The notes: generated from the letters alone by a model not told the origin. 64,000 bases of DNA from Roseococcus sp. SYP-B2431 (GCF_004336745.1 NZ_SJXD01000026.1:1-64000); one strand, 5' to 3'; positions 29,912 through 39,324 are shown, counted from the first letter of the stretch. Translations and numbers: made by a program.

Positions 29912-30880
29912 ATGACCGATCGGCGGATGGATCCGGAAATGGCGGCGTTCAGCGCCATGGTGGCGGCGCGCGGCGCGGGGAACCCGCCGACCGTCTTCCC
30001 GAATCCGCCGCGCAGTGCCCCCTTCGACGAGCAGCGCCGCCTCAACGACGAGCCGCAGCTGCCCCAGGCCCAGGGCGGCGCGGTCATGGCCGAGAGCCGC
30101 GACCTGCTGCTGCCTATCCGGGGGCGACGCATGCAGCTGCGCTTCCACCGGCCCTCCGACGACCCGAACCTGCCGGTGCTGATCTACTTCCATGGCGGCG
30201 GCTGGGTCTGGGGCAGCGTCGACACGCATGACAAGCTGATGCGCGCCTATGCTGCGGCCGCCGGCTGCGCCGTTCTCGGGCCGGATTATGCGCTGAGCCC
30301 GGAGGCGGTGTTCCCGACGGCGCTGGAGGAATGCGCGGCGGTGCTGCGCCATGTCGCGACGCGCGGCGCAGAGCTGGGGCTCGATCCTTCGCGCATCGTC
30401 CTGGGCGGCGACAGCGCGGGGGCGAACCTCGCGGCCGCCGCGGCGCTGCTGAATGCCGAGCAGCCCTCGCCCGTGGGGCTCAAGGGGCTGCTGCTGAACT
30501 ACGGCGTCTACGACCATGTGCTCGACACGCCGAGCTACCGCGAATTCGGCGAGGGCTATGGGCTGACGCTTGCCAAGATGCGCTTTTATTGGGACGCCTA
30601 TTGCCCCGATGCGGTGGCCCGCATGTCGCCCTTCGCCTCGCCCATGCGCGGCGAGCTCTCCTCGTTGCCGCCGGCGCTCATGCATGTCGCGGAGCTGGAC
30701 GTGCTGGCCTCGGAGAACCTGGCCTTCGCGGAGAAGCTGCGCAGGGCGGGCGTGAGCCTGGAGCTGCAGACCTTTCCCGGCACGGTGCATGGTTTCGCGC
30801 GGGCGCTGGGCTTCGTCGGCGCCGCGGACCGGGCGGCGGAGGCGGCGGGCGCCTGGCTGAAGGCGCGCTTCGCCGGCTGA
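29912..30880 (+). CDS. Alpha/beta hydrolase, hormone-sensitive-lipase family
   Basis: A 322-residue esterase-like enzyme. The HSL-family oxyanion motif HGGGWVWG lies near residue 93, the nucleophile elbow GGDSAGANLA near 166, and the late His is in FPGTVHGFARA. An Asp in VAELDVLASEN completes the triad. The start at ATG 29912 gives the family-typical N-terminal cap (MDPEMAAFSAMV). It diverges from the acetyltransferase gene, with about 105 bp between starts. Substrate is unknown, probably a short-chain ester. Confidence 0.9.
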   Translation: MTDRRMDPEMAAFSAMVAARGAGNPPTVFPNPPRSAPFDEQRRLNDEPQLPQAQGGAVMAESRDLLLPIRGRRMQLRFHRPSDDPNLPVLIYFHGGGWVWGSVDTHDKLMRAYAAAAGCAVLGPDYALSPEAVFPTALEECAAVLRHVATRGAELGLDPSRIVLGGDSAGANLAAAAALLNAEQPSPVGLKGLLLNYGVYDHVLDTPSYREFGEGYGLTLAKMRFYWDAYCPDAVARMSPFASPMRGELSSLPPALMHVAELDVLASENLAFAEKLRRAGVSLELQTFPGTVHGFARALGFVGAADRAAEAAGAWLKARFAG

Positions 30881-30957
30881 GGGCACGACCTGATTGCATG
30901 CGGGGCGCAGGCAGCCAATGATCCGCGGCGGGAACAAACCCGCAAGGAAACGCCCCC

Positions 30958-31437
30958 ATGGCTTTCAACAAGCGCTCGCCCCTCATCGTGGCCGGCTTCG
31001 CGGCCGCCTTCGCCGCGGGCCTTTTCGCCGACCGCCTGGTCCCGCATGCCGATGCGCAGTCCGGCCCGGCGCCGCTCACGCCGCAGATCGTCAACCTCTT
31101 CAGCATGACCGATGAGGAGATCGGCAACCTCATCCCCAACACCGACCTGCGCAGCCGCACCCTGGCCGCGACGCCGGAGGGGACCGTGGGCGTGCAGAGC
31201 GGCAATGTGATGCGGCACTACCACGCGGACGCGCATGAGATTCAGCTGATCCTGCAGGGCGAGGGCTCCTTCTGGCTCGGCGACCGCCAGGTGCAGGTGA
31301 AGCCGGGCGACCTGATCATCATTCCGCGCGGCGTGGCGCATGCGGGCTCGCGCGCCACCACCGGGCGGTTCCGCGCGCTGGCGATCAAGCTGCCGCCGCA
31401 GCGCGCGGGGGACACGGTTCCGGCGCCCGCCCCCTGA
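30958..31437 (+). CDS. Exported cupin-domain protein
   Basis: A 159-residue protein with an N-terminal signal or anchor (RSPLIVAGFAAAFAAGLFA) and a single cupin barrel. The metal-binding motifs are RHYHADAHEIQLILQGEG (two His and a Glu) and GDLIIIPRGVAHAG (third His). Binding of a divalent metal and a small molecule in the periplasm is likely, but the reaction cannot be named. It follows the HSL-type hydrolase by 77 bp in the same direction, with GCAAGGAAA before the ATG, so cotranscription is possible. Confidence 0.85.
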   Translation: MAFNKRSPLIVAGFAAAFAAGLFADRLVPHADAQSGPAPLTPQIVNLFSMTDEEIGNLIPNTDLRSRTLAATPEGTVGVQSGNVMRHYHADAHEIQLILQGEGSFWLGDRQVQVKPGDLIIIPRGVAHAGSRATTGRFRALAIKLPPQRAGDTVPAPAP

Positions 31438-31499
31438 GCCGGACGGGATGAGCGGAGGCGCCGGAGGTCTGAATCCCGCGCCCCCAGGATCAGGCCCCG

Positions 31500-32468
31500 T
31501 CAGTCCGGCACGGCGCCGGAGGCGTGCACGATCGGCGCCCATTTCGCCGTCTCGTCCCGCAGGAACCGCGCCAGCTCCTGGGGCGTGGACGGCTGCGCCT
31601 CGACCTTCCGCTCCGCGAGCTGGGCCACCAGGGCCGGATCGGTCAGCGTGGCGCGGATGGCGTCGCCTACCGCCTTGGCGATCGGCTCCGGCAGGCCGCG
31701 CGGGCCCATGAGCGCCACCCAGTCCACCATCTCGAAGCCCGGCAGGCCGCTCTCGGCCATGGTCGGCACCTCCGGAAGCAGGCGGCTGCGCTGGGCGTCC
31801 GGCACGGCGAGGATCCGGAGCCTGCCGTTCTCGGCGTGCGGGACGGCGTTCAGCGCCGTGGTGAAGGCATAGTCCACCTTGCCCGAGACGAGGTCCGCCT
31901 GCAGCGCGCCGCCGCCGCGATAGGGCACATGCACGGTGCGAATGTCCGCCAGCATGTTCAGCTGCTGGTTGGCGAGATGCCCGGCGCCGCCGACGCCGGA
32001 AGAGGCGCAGGTCAGCGTGTCCGGGCGCGCCTTCGCGGCGGCGATCAGCTCGGCGACGCTGCGCCAGGGGCGGTCAACCCGCACCGCCAGCACGTTCAGC
32101 ACCGTGCCGATGCGCGAGATGGGCGCCAGGTCCCTCTGCGGATCGAAGGACAGGTCGCGATAGAGCGTCGGATTGATGGCCAGCGCGCCGATCGTGCCGA
32201 GCAGCAGGGTGTAGCCGTCCGGCGCGGCGCGGCTCACCGCCTCGGTCGCGATGTTGCCGCCGGCGCCGGGGCGGTTCTCGATCACGATCGACTGGCCGAG
32301 CAGCGACTGCAGCCTGCCCGACATGATGCGCGCGGTGACGTCGGTCGAGCCGCCGGGCGCGAAGCCGATCAGCACGCGGATCGGGCGGCTGGGATAGGTC
32401 TGCTGGGCTCGCGCCGAGGCGGCGAGCGCGAGGGCGGGCGGCAGGGACAGCAGGCTGCGGCGGAGCAT
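31500..32468 (-). CDS. Bug-family tripartite tricarboxylate transporter receptor
   Basis: A 322-residue periplasmic receptor of the Bug/TctC family. After a signal peptide (LSLPPALALAASARAQ) come the hallmark YPSRPIRVLIGFAPGGSTDV, IENRPGAGGNIATEAV and LTCASSGVGGAGHLANQQLN. Bug proteins bind carboxylates such as tricarboxylates, terephthalate or nicotinate with high affinity. No TctA/TctB membrane genes are present in the window, so it is an orphan receptor that must borrow a transporter or act as a sensor. It is the first of three in this region. Confidence 0.9.
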   Translation of the reverse strand: MLRRSLLSLPPALALAASARAQQTYPSRPIRVLIGFAPGGSTDVTARIMSGRLQSLLGQSIVIENRPGAGGNIATEAVSRAAPDGYTLLLGTIGALAINPTLYRDLSFDPQRDLAPISRIGTVLNVLAVRVDRPWRSVAELIAAAKARPDTLTCASSGVGGAGHLANQQLNMLADIRTVHVPYRGGGALQADLVSGKVDYAFTTALNAVPHAENGRLRILAVPDAQRSRLLPEVPTMAESGLPGFEMVDWVALMGPRGLPEPIAKAVGDAIRATLTDPALVAQLAERKVEAQPSTPQELARFLRDETAKWAPIVHASGAVPD

Positions 32469-32519
32469 GGATAGTCCTTATTCTGACTCGCCGCAGGATG
32501 CGCCGATGGCCCGATCCCG

Positions 32520-33701
32520 TCACTCCGCCGCGGGCGCGAGCTGGAAGGTCTCGAAGGGCGCCAGCGCCGCCTCGATCGCGGCCTGCAGGCCGGCCCGCTG
32601 CCGCCCGATCCAGGTCCATTTCCGGATCAGCAGCTTCCGGGCTTGGCGGTCGGTCTTGATGTCGAGCGCGGCCACGATCTCGTCGCCGACCAGCACCGGC
32701 AGCGCGAAGTAGCCGAGCACCCGCTTCTCCGCCGGGACATAGGCCTCGAAGCGGTGCGCATGGCCGAAGACCATCTCCAGCCGCCTGCGCTGGATCACCA
32801 GCGGATCGAAGGGCGAGAGGATGTGGACGCGCGGCTCCACCGTCACCCCCGTTTCGAGGGTCGCCGGTTCCGCCCAATGCGCGATCTTCTCCAAGCCCTC
32901 GATCCGCACCGGCACCAGCCGCCCGCGCCGGACCTCCGCCTCGATGGCCGCCGCGACCAGCGGCTTCATGGAGAGGTTGCCGTAGCAGATGGAATCCAGG
33001 CTCACGACGCCCTGCGCGGTCAGCGCGCGGCGCAGCATGTAGCCGGCGATCTGCGCCTCGGTCGCGGGCTTCGGCAGCGCGCGCCAGCCGAAGTGGCGCT
33101 TCGTGAGCTCGTAGGTCTTCAGCATGCCCTCGCGCTTCGAGATCACGAGGTCGCCGGCGAAGAAGCCGGCGCGCAGCACGCGACGGGACGGCTTGCGGCT
33201 GGCCCAGGGATGCGTCTTCTCGACCAGCACCTCGTCGTCGATGTCGCGGATGGTGAGCGGGCCGTCGCGGCGGATGCGCTTGAGCATCGCGGCGTAGTCC
33301 TTCGGGTCCACATCGGCGAAGTTCCCGTGCGGCGCGGTGCGGTGGCGCTCCATGGCCGCCCGGAAGAACCGGAAATCCTCGGCCGCGACATAGGCGAGCG
33401 CGTGCGTCCAGTATTCGAAGACGGTTTTTCCCGCCGACTGCGCCTGTTCCAGGTCCGTGCGCGCATAGGCCGGGATGCGCGTGTGCAGGATGTGGTGGTG
33501 GCTGCGCTCGATGACGTGGATCGTGTCGATCTGCACATAGCCCAGATGCGCCACCGCGCGGCGCACGGCCTCCGGCCCCGCGCCGAAGGGAGCGTCCGCG
33601 TCGAGGCGCTGCGCGTGCAGCCAGGCGGCGCGGACCTGCGTCATCCTCAGCAGGACGGGCGGCTTCACGCGACGCCGGGGGGATGGCTTGAGGCCGTGCA
33701 T
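32520..33701 (-). CDS. YcaQ/AlkZ-like winged-helix DNA glycosylase
   Basis: A 393-residue protein of the HTH_42 family, whose characterised members YcaQ and AlkZ excise alkylated bases or unhook interstrand crosslinks. The catalytic QxD motif is Gln57-Ile-Asp59 within YVQIDTI, and the following SHHHILHTRIP block is typical. Tandem winged helices make up the remainder, with SPFDPLVIQRRRLEMVFG near residue 295. It is flanked by Bug receptors, which gives no functional clue. I keep the first ATG as start, although conservation begins at about residue 20. Confidence 0.87.
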   Translation of the reverse strand: MHGLKPSPRRRVKPPVLLRMTQVRAAWLHAQRLDADAPFGAGPEAVRRAVAHLGYVQIDTIHVIERSHHHILHTRIPAYARTDLEQAQSAGKTVFEYWTHALAYVAAEDFRFFRAAMERHRTAPHGNFADVDPKDYAAMLKRIRRDGPLTIRDIDDEVLVEKTHPWASRKPSRRVLRAGFFAGDLVISKREGMLKTYELTKRHFGWRALPKPATEAQIAGYMLRRALTAQGVVSLDSICYGNLSMKPLVAAAIEAEVRRGRLVPVRIEGLEKIAHWAEPATLETGVTVEPRVHILSPFDPLVIQRRRLEMVFGHAHRFEAYVPAEKRVLGYFALPVLVGDEIVAALDIKTDRQARKLLIRKWTWIGRQRAGLQAAIEAALAPFETFQLAPAAE

Positions 33702-33739
33702 GGTCCGGAGCTTCGGCGCGGCCTGCCTCGCCGTAAAGC

Positions 33740-34699
33740 CTAGCCCAGCGTCACGCCCGCGCGCCGCACCACCTCGCCCCAGAGCCGCGAATCCCGCGTG
33801 ATCAGCGAGGCGAAGGCGTCCGGACTGCCCGGCATCGGGTCGGCGCCCTGTTCGCGCAGCTTGGCCGCGACCTCCGGCTGGGTGAGCGCCTTGCCGATGC
33901 TGGCGTTGAGCTGCGAGACGATGGCCTCCGGCGTGCCCGCCGGCGCGAGCACGCCGAACCAGGAGCTCACCTCGAAGCCGGCCAGCGTGCGGCCGATGGG
34001 CGCCACGCCCGGCAGCTGCGCGATTGGCTCCGTGCCGGCGACGCCCAGCGCCCGCAGCGCGCCGCCGGAGATCTGCGGCAGGATGGTGGGCGCATGGTCG
34101 ATCATCATCAGCACGCGGCCGGCCACGAGGTCCGTCATGGCCGGCGCGCTGCCGCGATAGGGGATGTGCGTGAGCTCCACGCCGGCGCGCGCGCGGAAGA
34201 GCTCGGAGGCGAGATGCGTGATGGAGCCCTGGCCGGAGGAGGCGAAGGTGATCCGCCCCGGCTCGGCCTTCGCCCTGGCGACCAGCCCGGCCACGTCGGT
34301 CACACCCAGCGAGGGATGCACGGCCAGCACCATCGGCACGGAGGCCACGGCGCTGACGGCCGAGAAATCGCGCGCGGCATCATAGGAGAGGCGCGCATAG
34401 AGGTGCGGCGTGATGGACTGCGTGGCCGTGGTGCCGAGCAGCAGCGTGTGGCCGTCGGGCGCCGATTTCGCGACGGCCTCGGCGCCGATGGTGCCGCCCG
34501 CGCCGGTGCGGTTCTCGGCCACGAAGGACTGGCCGTACTCCGCCTGCAGCGACTGCGCGACGGCGCGGGCGAGGATGTCCGTGGCGCCGCCGGCCGCGAA
34601 GGGCACGACGAGGCGGACGGGGCGCTGGGGGTAGGCGACCTGGGCGCGCGCGATCGCGGGAAAGGCCAGGCTGGCGCCCAGGATGTGACGTCGGCGCAT
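33740..34699 (-). CDS. Bug-family tripartite tricarboxylate transporter receptor
   Basis: A 319-residue receptor with signal peptide (MRRRHILGASLAFPAIARAQ). The family start is AYPQRPVRLVVPFAAGGATD, followed by ENRTGAGGTIGAEAVAKSAP, FASSGQGSITHLASELF and ELTHIPYRGSAPAMTDLV. It lies 49 bp after another Bug gene on the same strand and is likely cotranscribed with it and with the dehydrogenase upstream. Ligand is presumably a carboxylate; nothing in the sequence narrows this further. Confidence 0.9.
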   Translation of the reverse strand: MRRRHILGASLAFPAIARAQVAYPQRPVRLVVPFAAGGATDILARAVAQSLQAEYGQSFVAENRTGAGGTIGAEAVAKSAPDGHTLLLGTTATQSITPHLYARLSYDAARDFSAVSAVASVPMVLAVHPSLGVTDVAGLVARAKAEPGRITFASSGQGSITHLASELFRARAGVELTHIPYRGSAPAMTDLVAGRVLMMIDHAPTILPQISGGALRALGVAGTEPIAQLPGVAPIGRTLAGFEVSSWFGVLAPAGTPEAIVSQLNASIGKALTQPEVAAKLREQGADPMPGSPDAFASLITRDSRLWGEVVRRAGVTLG

Positions 34700-34748
34700 G
34701 GCCGTTCCTCCGTTTGTTGAACCAGCTCCAGACGCGTGCCGGCGGAAC

Positions 34749-35711
34749 TCAGCTCGGCTCCAGCCCGATCTCGCGCGCCAGCTGCGTGAGGCTCGTGATC
34801 TGCGACTGCAGGAAATCGCGCCACTGCTCCGGCGGCATCGCGCGCGGCGCGAAGCCCAGCCGCCCCAGCTTCTCGCGCGTCTCCGGCTGCGCCAGCACCT
34901 TGCCGAGCGCCTCGTTGAAGCGGGCCACCGCCGGCGCCGGCGTGCCCAGGGGGGCCGCCAGCCCGAACCACACGATCAGCTCGTAGCCCGGCACCGCCGC
35001 GGCGATCGGCGGAATCTCCGGCGCCAGCGGGAAGACCGTCCTCGAGGTCACGCCCAGCGCCCGGACCCGCCCTTCCCGCACCTGCGCGAGACCCGCCGCG
35101 AAGTCCGTCAGCGTGCTGTCGATGCGGCCCGCGAGCACCTCCGTCAGCGCCTCCGGCCCGCCGCGCGAGGGCACGGCCAGCATGCGCGTGCCCGTCATCC
35201 GGCACAGCATCTCGCTGCCGATGAGGGCGGAGAAATTGCCGTGGCTGAAGGTCAGCTCGCCCGGCCGCTGCTTCGCCAGCTCGATGAGCTCCGCCACGCT
35301 GCGCGCCGGCGAATTGGCCGGCACCACCAGCAGGTAGGGCGCTTCGGCCAGGAAGCCGGTATGGGCGAAGTCCTTGATCGGATCGTAGGGCAGGTTGCGC
35401 ACGAGATAGGTGTTCAGCGCCCCGTTGGTCACGCTGAGGATCGCCTGGTTGTAGCCGTCGGGCGCCGCGTTCTTCACCGCCATGGTGCCGACCACGCCAT
35501 TGCCGCCGGGCCGGTTGTCGATGATCACCGTCTGGCCGAGCTCGCGCGAGAGCGGCTCCAGCAGATTGCGCATGAGGCTGTCCGTCACGCTGCCCGCCGG
35601 GAAACCGATGGTGATGCGGATGGTGCGCTCGGGCCAGGCGGATTGCGCCTGAGCCGCGCGCGGCGCGAGAAGCGCGGGCGCGGCCAGCATATGGCGACGG
35701 TGAAGCGGCAT
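34749..35711 (-). CDS. Bug-family tripartite tricarboxylate transporter receptor
   Basis: A 320-residue receptor with signal peptide (LHRRHMLAAPALLAPRAAQA) and the family landmarks WPERTIRITIGFPAGSVTD, IIDNRPGGNGVVGTMAVKNA and LTFSHGNFSALIGSEML. The ATG at 35711 is preferred to one 18 codons upstream because it starts the signal peptide. It lies between the hydroxyisobutyrate-dehydrogenase-like gene (93 bp upstream) and a second Bug receptor, which suggests a small carboxylate-use operon. The two adjacent receptors differ clearly in sequence, so this is not a recent tandem copy. Confidence 0.9.
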   Translation of the reverse strand: MPLHRRHMLAAPALLAPRAAQAQSAWPERTIRITIGFPAGSVTDSLMRNLLEPLSRELGQTVIIDNRPGGNGVVGTMAVKNAAPDGYNQAILSVTNGALNTYLVRNLPYDPIKDFAHTGFLAEAPYLLVVPANSPARSVAELIELAKQRPGELTFSHGNFSALIGSEMLCRMTGTRMLAVPSRGGPEALTEVLAGRIDSTLTDFAAGLAQVREGRVRALGVTSRTVFPLAPEIPPIAAAVPGYELIVWFGLAAPLGTPAPAVARFNEALGKVLAQPETREKLGRLGFAPRAMPPEQWRDFLQSQITSLTQLAREIGLEPS

Positions 35712-35804
35712 GGATGTTCCTCGTTTATGTGGCCGCAGCCTTGCCGATGCGGCCACGCCCTGCAAGCCGGGTCCCGCCGCGGTTCTTCCCGGCCAGGAGC
35801 CTCC

Positions 35805-36662
35805 CTACACCGTGACGGGGCGGCTCTTGATGAAGCGATGGATCTCGGTGTTGTCCACCTTCGGGCCGTATTCGGACAGCGCTTCCGTCCAGACCCCGCG
35901 GCAGAGCTGCAGCATATCGGCCGCCACGCCGGTCTGCTCCGAGATGCTGCCCGCCGTCTCCAGGTCCTTGCGCATGAGCCCGAGCTGGAAGCCGCCGGCA
36001 TAGCGGCCGGAGGTCATCTCCTGCGCCAGCTTTGTCTCGGAGGCGATGTTGCGGCCCGAGCTGGCGTTCAGCACCGAGGCGAAGATGCCGAGGTCGAGCC
36101 CCTGAGCCTCCGCCATCTGCGCCGCCTCGCTCACGGCCAGCAGGCCGGCGGCATAGACGTAGTTGTTCAGCGCCTTCATCGCATGGGCGCTGCCGATCCC
36201 GCCCGTGCGGATCAGGTTCTCGCCCACCGCCTTCAGCACCGGCTCGGCGCGCGCGTAATCCGCATCGCCGCCGCCCACCATGATCGCCAGCGTGCCCGCG
36301 CGCGCCTTGGTCACGCCGCCCGAGACCGGCGCGTCCAACATGCCGCAGCCCTTTTGCCCCAGCGCCGCGGCCCAGCGCCGCGTCTCGCCCGGCTCGCTGC
36401 TGCCCATGTCGACGACCAGCGAGCCCGGCTGCAGCGCCGGCAGCAGCGCCGCCATCACCGAGGCCACGATCCCGCTGTCGGGCAGCATCAGGATGACCAG
36501 CCTGGCCGCCTGGGCCAGCGCCGCCGCGTCGGCAGCGGCCGCCGCGCCCGGAATGGTCACGCCCGCGGCGTCCAGGCTGGTCACGGAGACGCCCTTGGAC
36601 ACGAGGTTCATGGCCATGGGCTTGCCCATCATGCCGAGCCCGATAAATCCCACCTGTTCCAC
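35805..36662 (-). CDS. NAD(P)-dependent dehydrogenase, 3-hydroxyisobutyrate dehydrogenase family
   Basis: A 285-residue beta-hydroxyacid dehydrogenase. The N-terminal Rossmann motif VGFIGLGMMGKPMAMNL starts at residue 4. The family active-site block LDAPVSGGVTKARAGTL is near 120, and the catalytic Lys is in AHAMKALNNYVYA near 170. The GTG at 36660-36662 is chosen because GGGGAGG precedes it by seven bases and the Rossmann strand follows at once. It diverges from the DUF2848 gene with 67 bp between starts, and Bug receptors follow it. A tartronate-semialdehyde or hydroxyisobutyrate type substrate is possible. Confidence 0.9.
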   Translation of the reverse strand: MEQVGFIGLGMMGKPMAMNLVSKGVSVTSLDAAGVTIPGAAAAADAAALAQAARLVILMLPDSGIVASVMAALLPALQPGSLVVDMGSSEPGETRRWAAALGQKGCGMLDAPVSGGVTKARAGTLAIMVGGGDADYARAEPVLKAVGENLIRTGGIGSAHAMKALNNYVYAAGLLAVSEAAQMAEAQGLDLGIFASVLNASSGRNIASETKLAQEMTSGRYAGGFQLGLMRKDLETAGSISEQTGVAADMLQLCRGVWTEALSEYGPKVDNTEIHRFIKSRPVTV

Positions 36663-36729
36663 GTTTAAGCCTCCCCATCCGCTGCGTTGCATGTTCCGAT
36701 GCTCCCCGCCCCGTGTCCAGGACACCCCC

Positions 36730-37395
36730 ATGCGCGAATTCGACTTCTCGACCCCTGACGGCACGGTGAAGGCCGCCATCACCGAGGTCGTGATCGCCGG
36801 CTGGACGGGGCGCGACCCGCACAAGGTCCAGGAGCATATCGACGAGCTCGCCGCCCTCGGCGTCGCGCCGCCGGAGACCGTGCCCTGCTTCTACCGCGCC
36901 GGCATCGAGACGCTGACCCAATCGCCCTTCGTGGACGTGCTCGGCGCCGACAGCAGCGGCGAGGGGGAGTACTTCGTCCTGGAGACGCCGGAGGGCCGCT
37001 TCATCGGCTGCGGCTCCGACCATACCGACCGCAAGGTCGAGGCCTATTCCATCCCCGTCTCGAAGCAGATGTGCCCCAAGCCCATCGGCGGCCATCTCTG
37101 GGCCTGGGAGGAGGTGCGGGACCATTGGGACCGGCTCGAGATCCAGAGCGAGATCCTCGAGGACGGCACCTGGATCACCTATCAGCACGGCTCCGTCGCC
37201 GCGATGCGCCATCCGGACGACCTGATCGAGCGGGCGCGCGACCTGAACGTCCCCACCGGCCCGGGCGTGCTGATGTTCGGCGGCACCCTGCCCGTCCACG
37301 GCGCGATCCGCCCCGCCGCCCAGTTCCGCGTGACCCTGCACGATCCCGTGTTGGGCCGCTCGCTGGGGCACGGCTACGCGGCCCGGCCGGTCTGA
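36730..37395 (+). CDS. DUF2848 family protein
   Basis: A 221-residue protein that I place in DUF2848 from its start (FDFSTPDGTVKAAITEVVIAG) and the blocks GWTGRDPHKVQEHIDELA, GCGSDHTDRKVEAYSIPVSK and QMCPKPIGGHLWAWEEV. The family looks distantly like fumarylacetoacetate-hydrolase-fold enzymes, with possible metal ligands in the SDHTDR segment, but no reaction is established to my knowledge. It is head to head with the dehydrogenase gene and followed by a flavin monooxygenase-like gene 28 bp on, so all three may serve one pathway. Confidence 0.75.
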   Translation: MREFDFSTPDGTVKAAITEVVIAGWTGRDPHKVQEHIDELAALGVAPPETVPCFYRAGIETLTQSPFVDVLGADSSGEGEYFVLETPEGRFIGCGSDHTDRKVEAYSIPVSKQMCPKPIGGHLWAWEEVRDHWDRLEIQSEILEDGTWITYQHGSVAAMRHPDDLIERARDLNVPTGPGVLMFGGTLPVHGAIRPAAQFRVTLHDPVLGRSLGHGYAARPV

Positions 37396-37423
37396 CGGGG
37401 CGGCCCCGCAGCATGGAGGCCCG

Positions 37424-38455
37424 ATGACCGCGACGCTCGAATTCGGACTGGACACCTTCGGCGACGTCACCGCGGGGCCGGACGGCGCCCTCCTGCCGCA
37501 TGCCCGGGTGATCCGCGACGTCATCGCCGAGGGAGTGCTGGCCGACCGGCTGGGCGTCGACTTCTTCGGCGTCGGCGAGCACCACCGCGAGGATTTCGCG
37601 GTCTCCGCTCCCGAGATCGTGCTGGCTGCGATCGCCGGCCGCACGGAACGGATCAGGCTGGGCTCGGCGGTGACGGTGCTCAGCTCCGACGATCCGATCC
37701 GCGTGTTCCAGCGCTTCGCGACGCTGGACGCGGCCTCGGACGGGCGGGCGGAGGTGATCCTGGGACGCGGCTCCTTCACGGAATCCTTCCCGCTCTTCGG
37801 CTACGCGCTGGACCAGTACGAGGTGCTGTTCGACGAGAAGCTCGATCTCTTCGCGAGGCTGCTGCCGCAGACGCCGGTCGACTGGAACGGCATGACCCGG
37901 CCGGCGCTGAAGAACCAGCGTGTCTTCCCGACTGTGGAGAGCCCGCCGCTGAAGACCTGGATCGGCGTCGGCGGCAGTCCGCAATCGGTGGTGCGCGCGG
38001 CGCGGCACGGGCTGCCGCTGATGCTGGCCATCATCGGCGGCGATCCGCGGCGCTTCGCGCCCTATGCCGAGCTGTACCGGCAAGCCTGCGAGAAGCTGGG
38101 CCAGGAGTTGCGGCCGATCGGCGTGCATTCCCCCGGCTATGTCGCCGAGACGGATGCGCAGGCCCGCGAGGAGCTCTGGCCGGACTACCGGCGCATGCGC
38201 GACCGCATCGGCGCCGAGCGCGGCTGGGGGCCGATGGACCGCGCGGAATTCGACAGCGAGGCGGCCCAGGGCTCGCTCTATGTGGGCTCGCCGGAGACCG
38301 TCGCGGGCAGGATCGCCGCGACGGTGAGGGCGCTGCGCGTCCAGCGCTTCCAGCTGAAGTACAGCGCCGGCGCGCTGCCGCACGGGAAGCTCATGCGCAG
38401 CATCGAGCTCTACGCGACGAAGGTGATCCCCCGCGTGCGGGCGTTGCTCGCCTAA
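37424..38455 (+). CDS. LLM class flavin-dependent oxidoreductase
   Basis: A 343-residue luciferase-like monooxygenase with a TIM barrel that uses reduced flavin. Recognisable blocks are FFGVGEHHREDFAVSAPEIV near residue 47, TERIRLGSAVTVLSSDDPIR near 74 and RAEVILGRGSFTESFPLFGY near 105. The chain ends with an LKYSAGALPHGK segment. A GGAGG lies just upstream of the ATG. Its stop codon overlaps the trpA stop on the other strand by convergent transcription (38452-38455). The substrate is unknown; the DUF2848 neighbour suggests linked catabolism. Confidence 0.9.
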   Translation: MTATLEFGLDTFGDVTAGPDGALLPHARVIRDVIAEGVLADRLGVDFFGVGEHHREDFAVSAPEIVLAAIAGRTERIRLGSAVTVLSSDDPIRVFQRFATLDAASDGRAEVILGRGSFTESFPLFGYALDQYEVLFDEKLDLFARLLPQTPVDWNGMTRPALKNQRVFPTVESPPLKTWIGVGGSPQSVVRAARHGLPLMLAIIGGDPRRFAPYAELYRQACEKLGQELRPIGVHSPGYVAETDAQAREELWPDYRRMRDRIGAERGWGPMDRAEFDSEAAQGSLYVGSPETVAGRIAATVRALRVQRFQLKYSAGALPHGKLMRSIELYATKVIPRVRALLA

Positions 38456-39324
38456 GCCCCCGAGCGCACCGCCTCGGCCAGCCCACGCACCTGGTCCAGC
38501 ACCTTGCGCACGCTGTCCGGCTTCGCGCGGCCCTGCTCGTCGAGCGAATGGGCCAGCGTGTCGATCAGCGCGCTCGCCACCACCGCGCCGTCGGCGATGC
38601 GCGAGGCCTCGCCCGCCTGCTCCGGCGTGCGGACGCCGAAGCCGATGGCGATGGGCAGGTCGGTGTGGCGGCGCAGGCGCGGGATGGCCTGCCGCAGCGC
38701 CTCGGGATCGGCGCTGCGGGTGCCCGTGATGCCCGTGATCGCGACGTAGTAGACGAAGCCGGAGGAGGCGTTGAGCACCACCGGCAGCCGCGCCTCGTCC
38801 GTCGTGGGCGCGACGAGGCGGATGATGTCGATCCCGGCCGCCAGCGCGGAAGGGGCCAGGACTTCGGCCTCCTCGGGCGGCATGTCCACCACGATGAGGC
38901 CGTCCACGCCGCTCGCCTGCGCGTCGGTGACGAAGCGCTCGGCGCCGTAGGACAGGATGGGGTTCAGATACCCCATCAGGATCACGGGCGTCGTCGTGTC
39001 CTCGGTGCGGAAGTCGCGCACCATGGCCAGCGTGCCGGCCATGGTCGCGCCCGCCTTCAGCCCGCGCTGGCTGGCCAGCTGGATGATGGGTCCATCGGCC
39101 ATCGGATCGGTGAAGGGCACGCCGATCTCGATGAGATCCGCGCCCGCGCCCGGCATGCCGCGCAGGATGGCCATGCTGGTGGCGGGATCGGGATCATAGG
39201 CTTCGAGGAAGGGGATCAGCGCCCCCCGCCCCTGGTTCTTCAGCTCCGCAAAGCGGGCGGCGATGCGCGAGCCGCCCTGCGGCCGGGCCACGCTCTCCAC
39301 GGCTCCGGGACCGGGCGCACTCAT
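38452..39324 (-). CDS. trpA: Tryptophan synthase alpha chain
   Basis: TrpA cleaves indole-3-glycerol phosphate and passes indole to TrpB. The 290-residue protein carries the catalytic Glu66 and Asp77 in [16 protein letters not shown], and the phosphate-binding end [12 protein letters not shown]. It has a longer N-terminal leader (about 17 residues) than the enterobacterial enzyme. The start ATG overlaps the trpB stop by four bases (ATGA), the usual coupling for this pair. It is the last gene of the sppA-to-trpA run and converges on the LLM gene. Confidence 0.95.
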   Translation of the reverse strand: MSAPGPGAVESVARPQGGSRIAARFAELKNQGRGALIPFLEAYDPDPATSMAILRGMPGAGADLIEIGVPFTDPMADGPIIQLASQRGLKAGATMAGTLAMVRDFRTEDTTTPVILMGYLNPILSYGAERFVTDAQASGVDGLIVVDMPPEEAEVLAPSALAAGIDIIRLVAPTTDEARLPVVLNASSGFVYYVAITGITGTRSADPEALRQAIPRLRRHTDLPIAIGFGVRTPEQAGEASRIADGAVVASALIDTLAHSLDEQGRAKPDSVRKVLDQVRGLAEAVRSGA

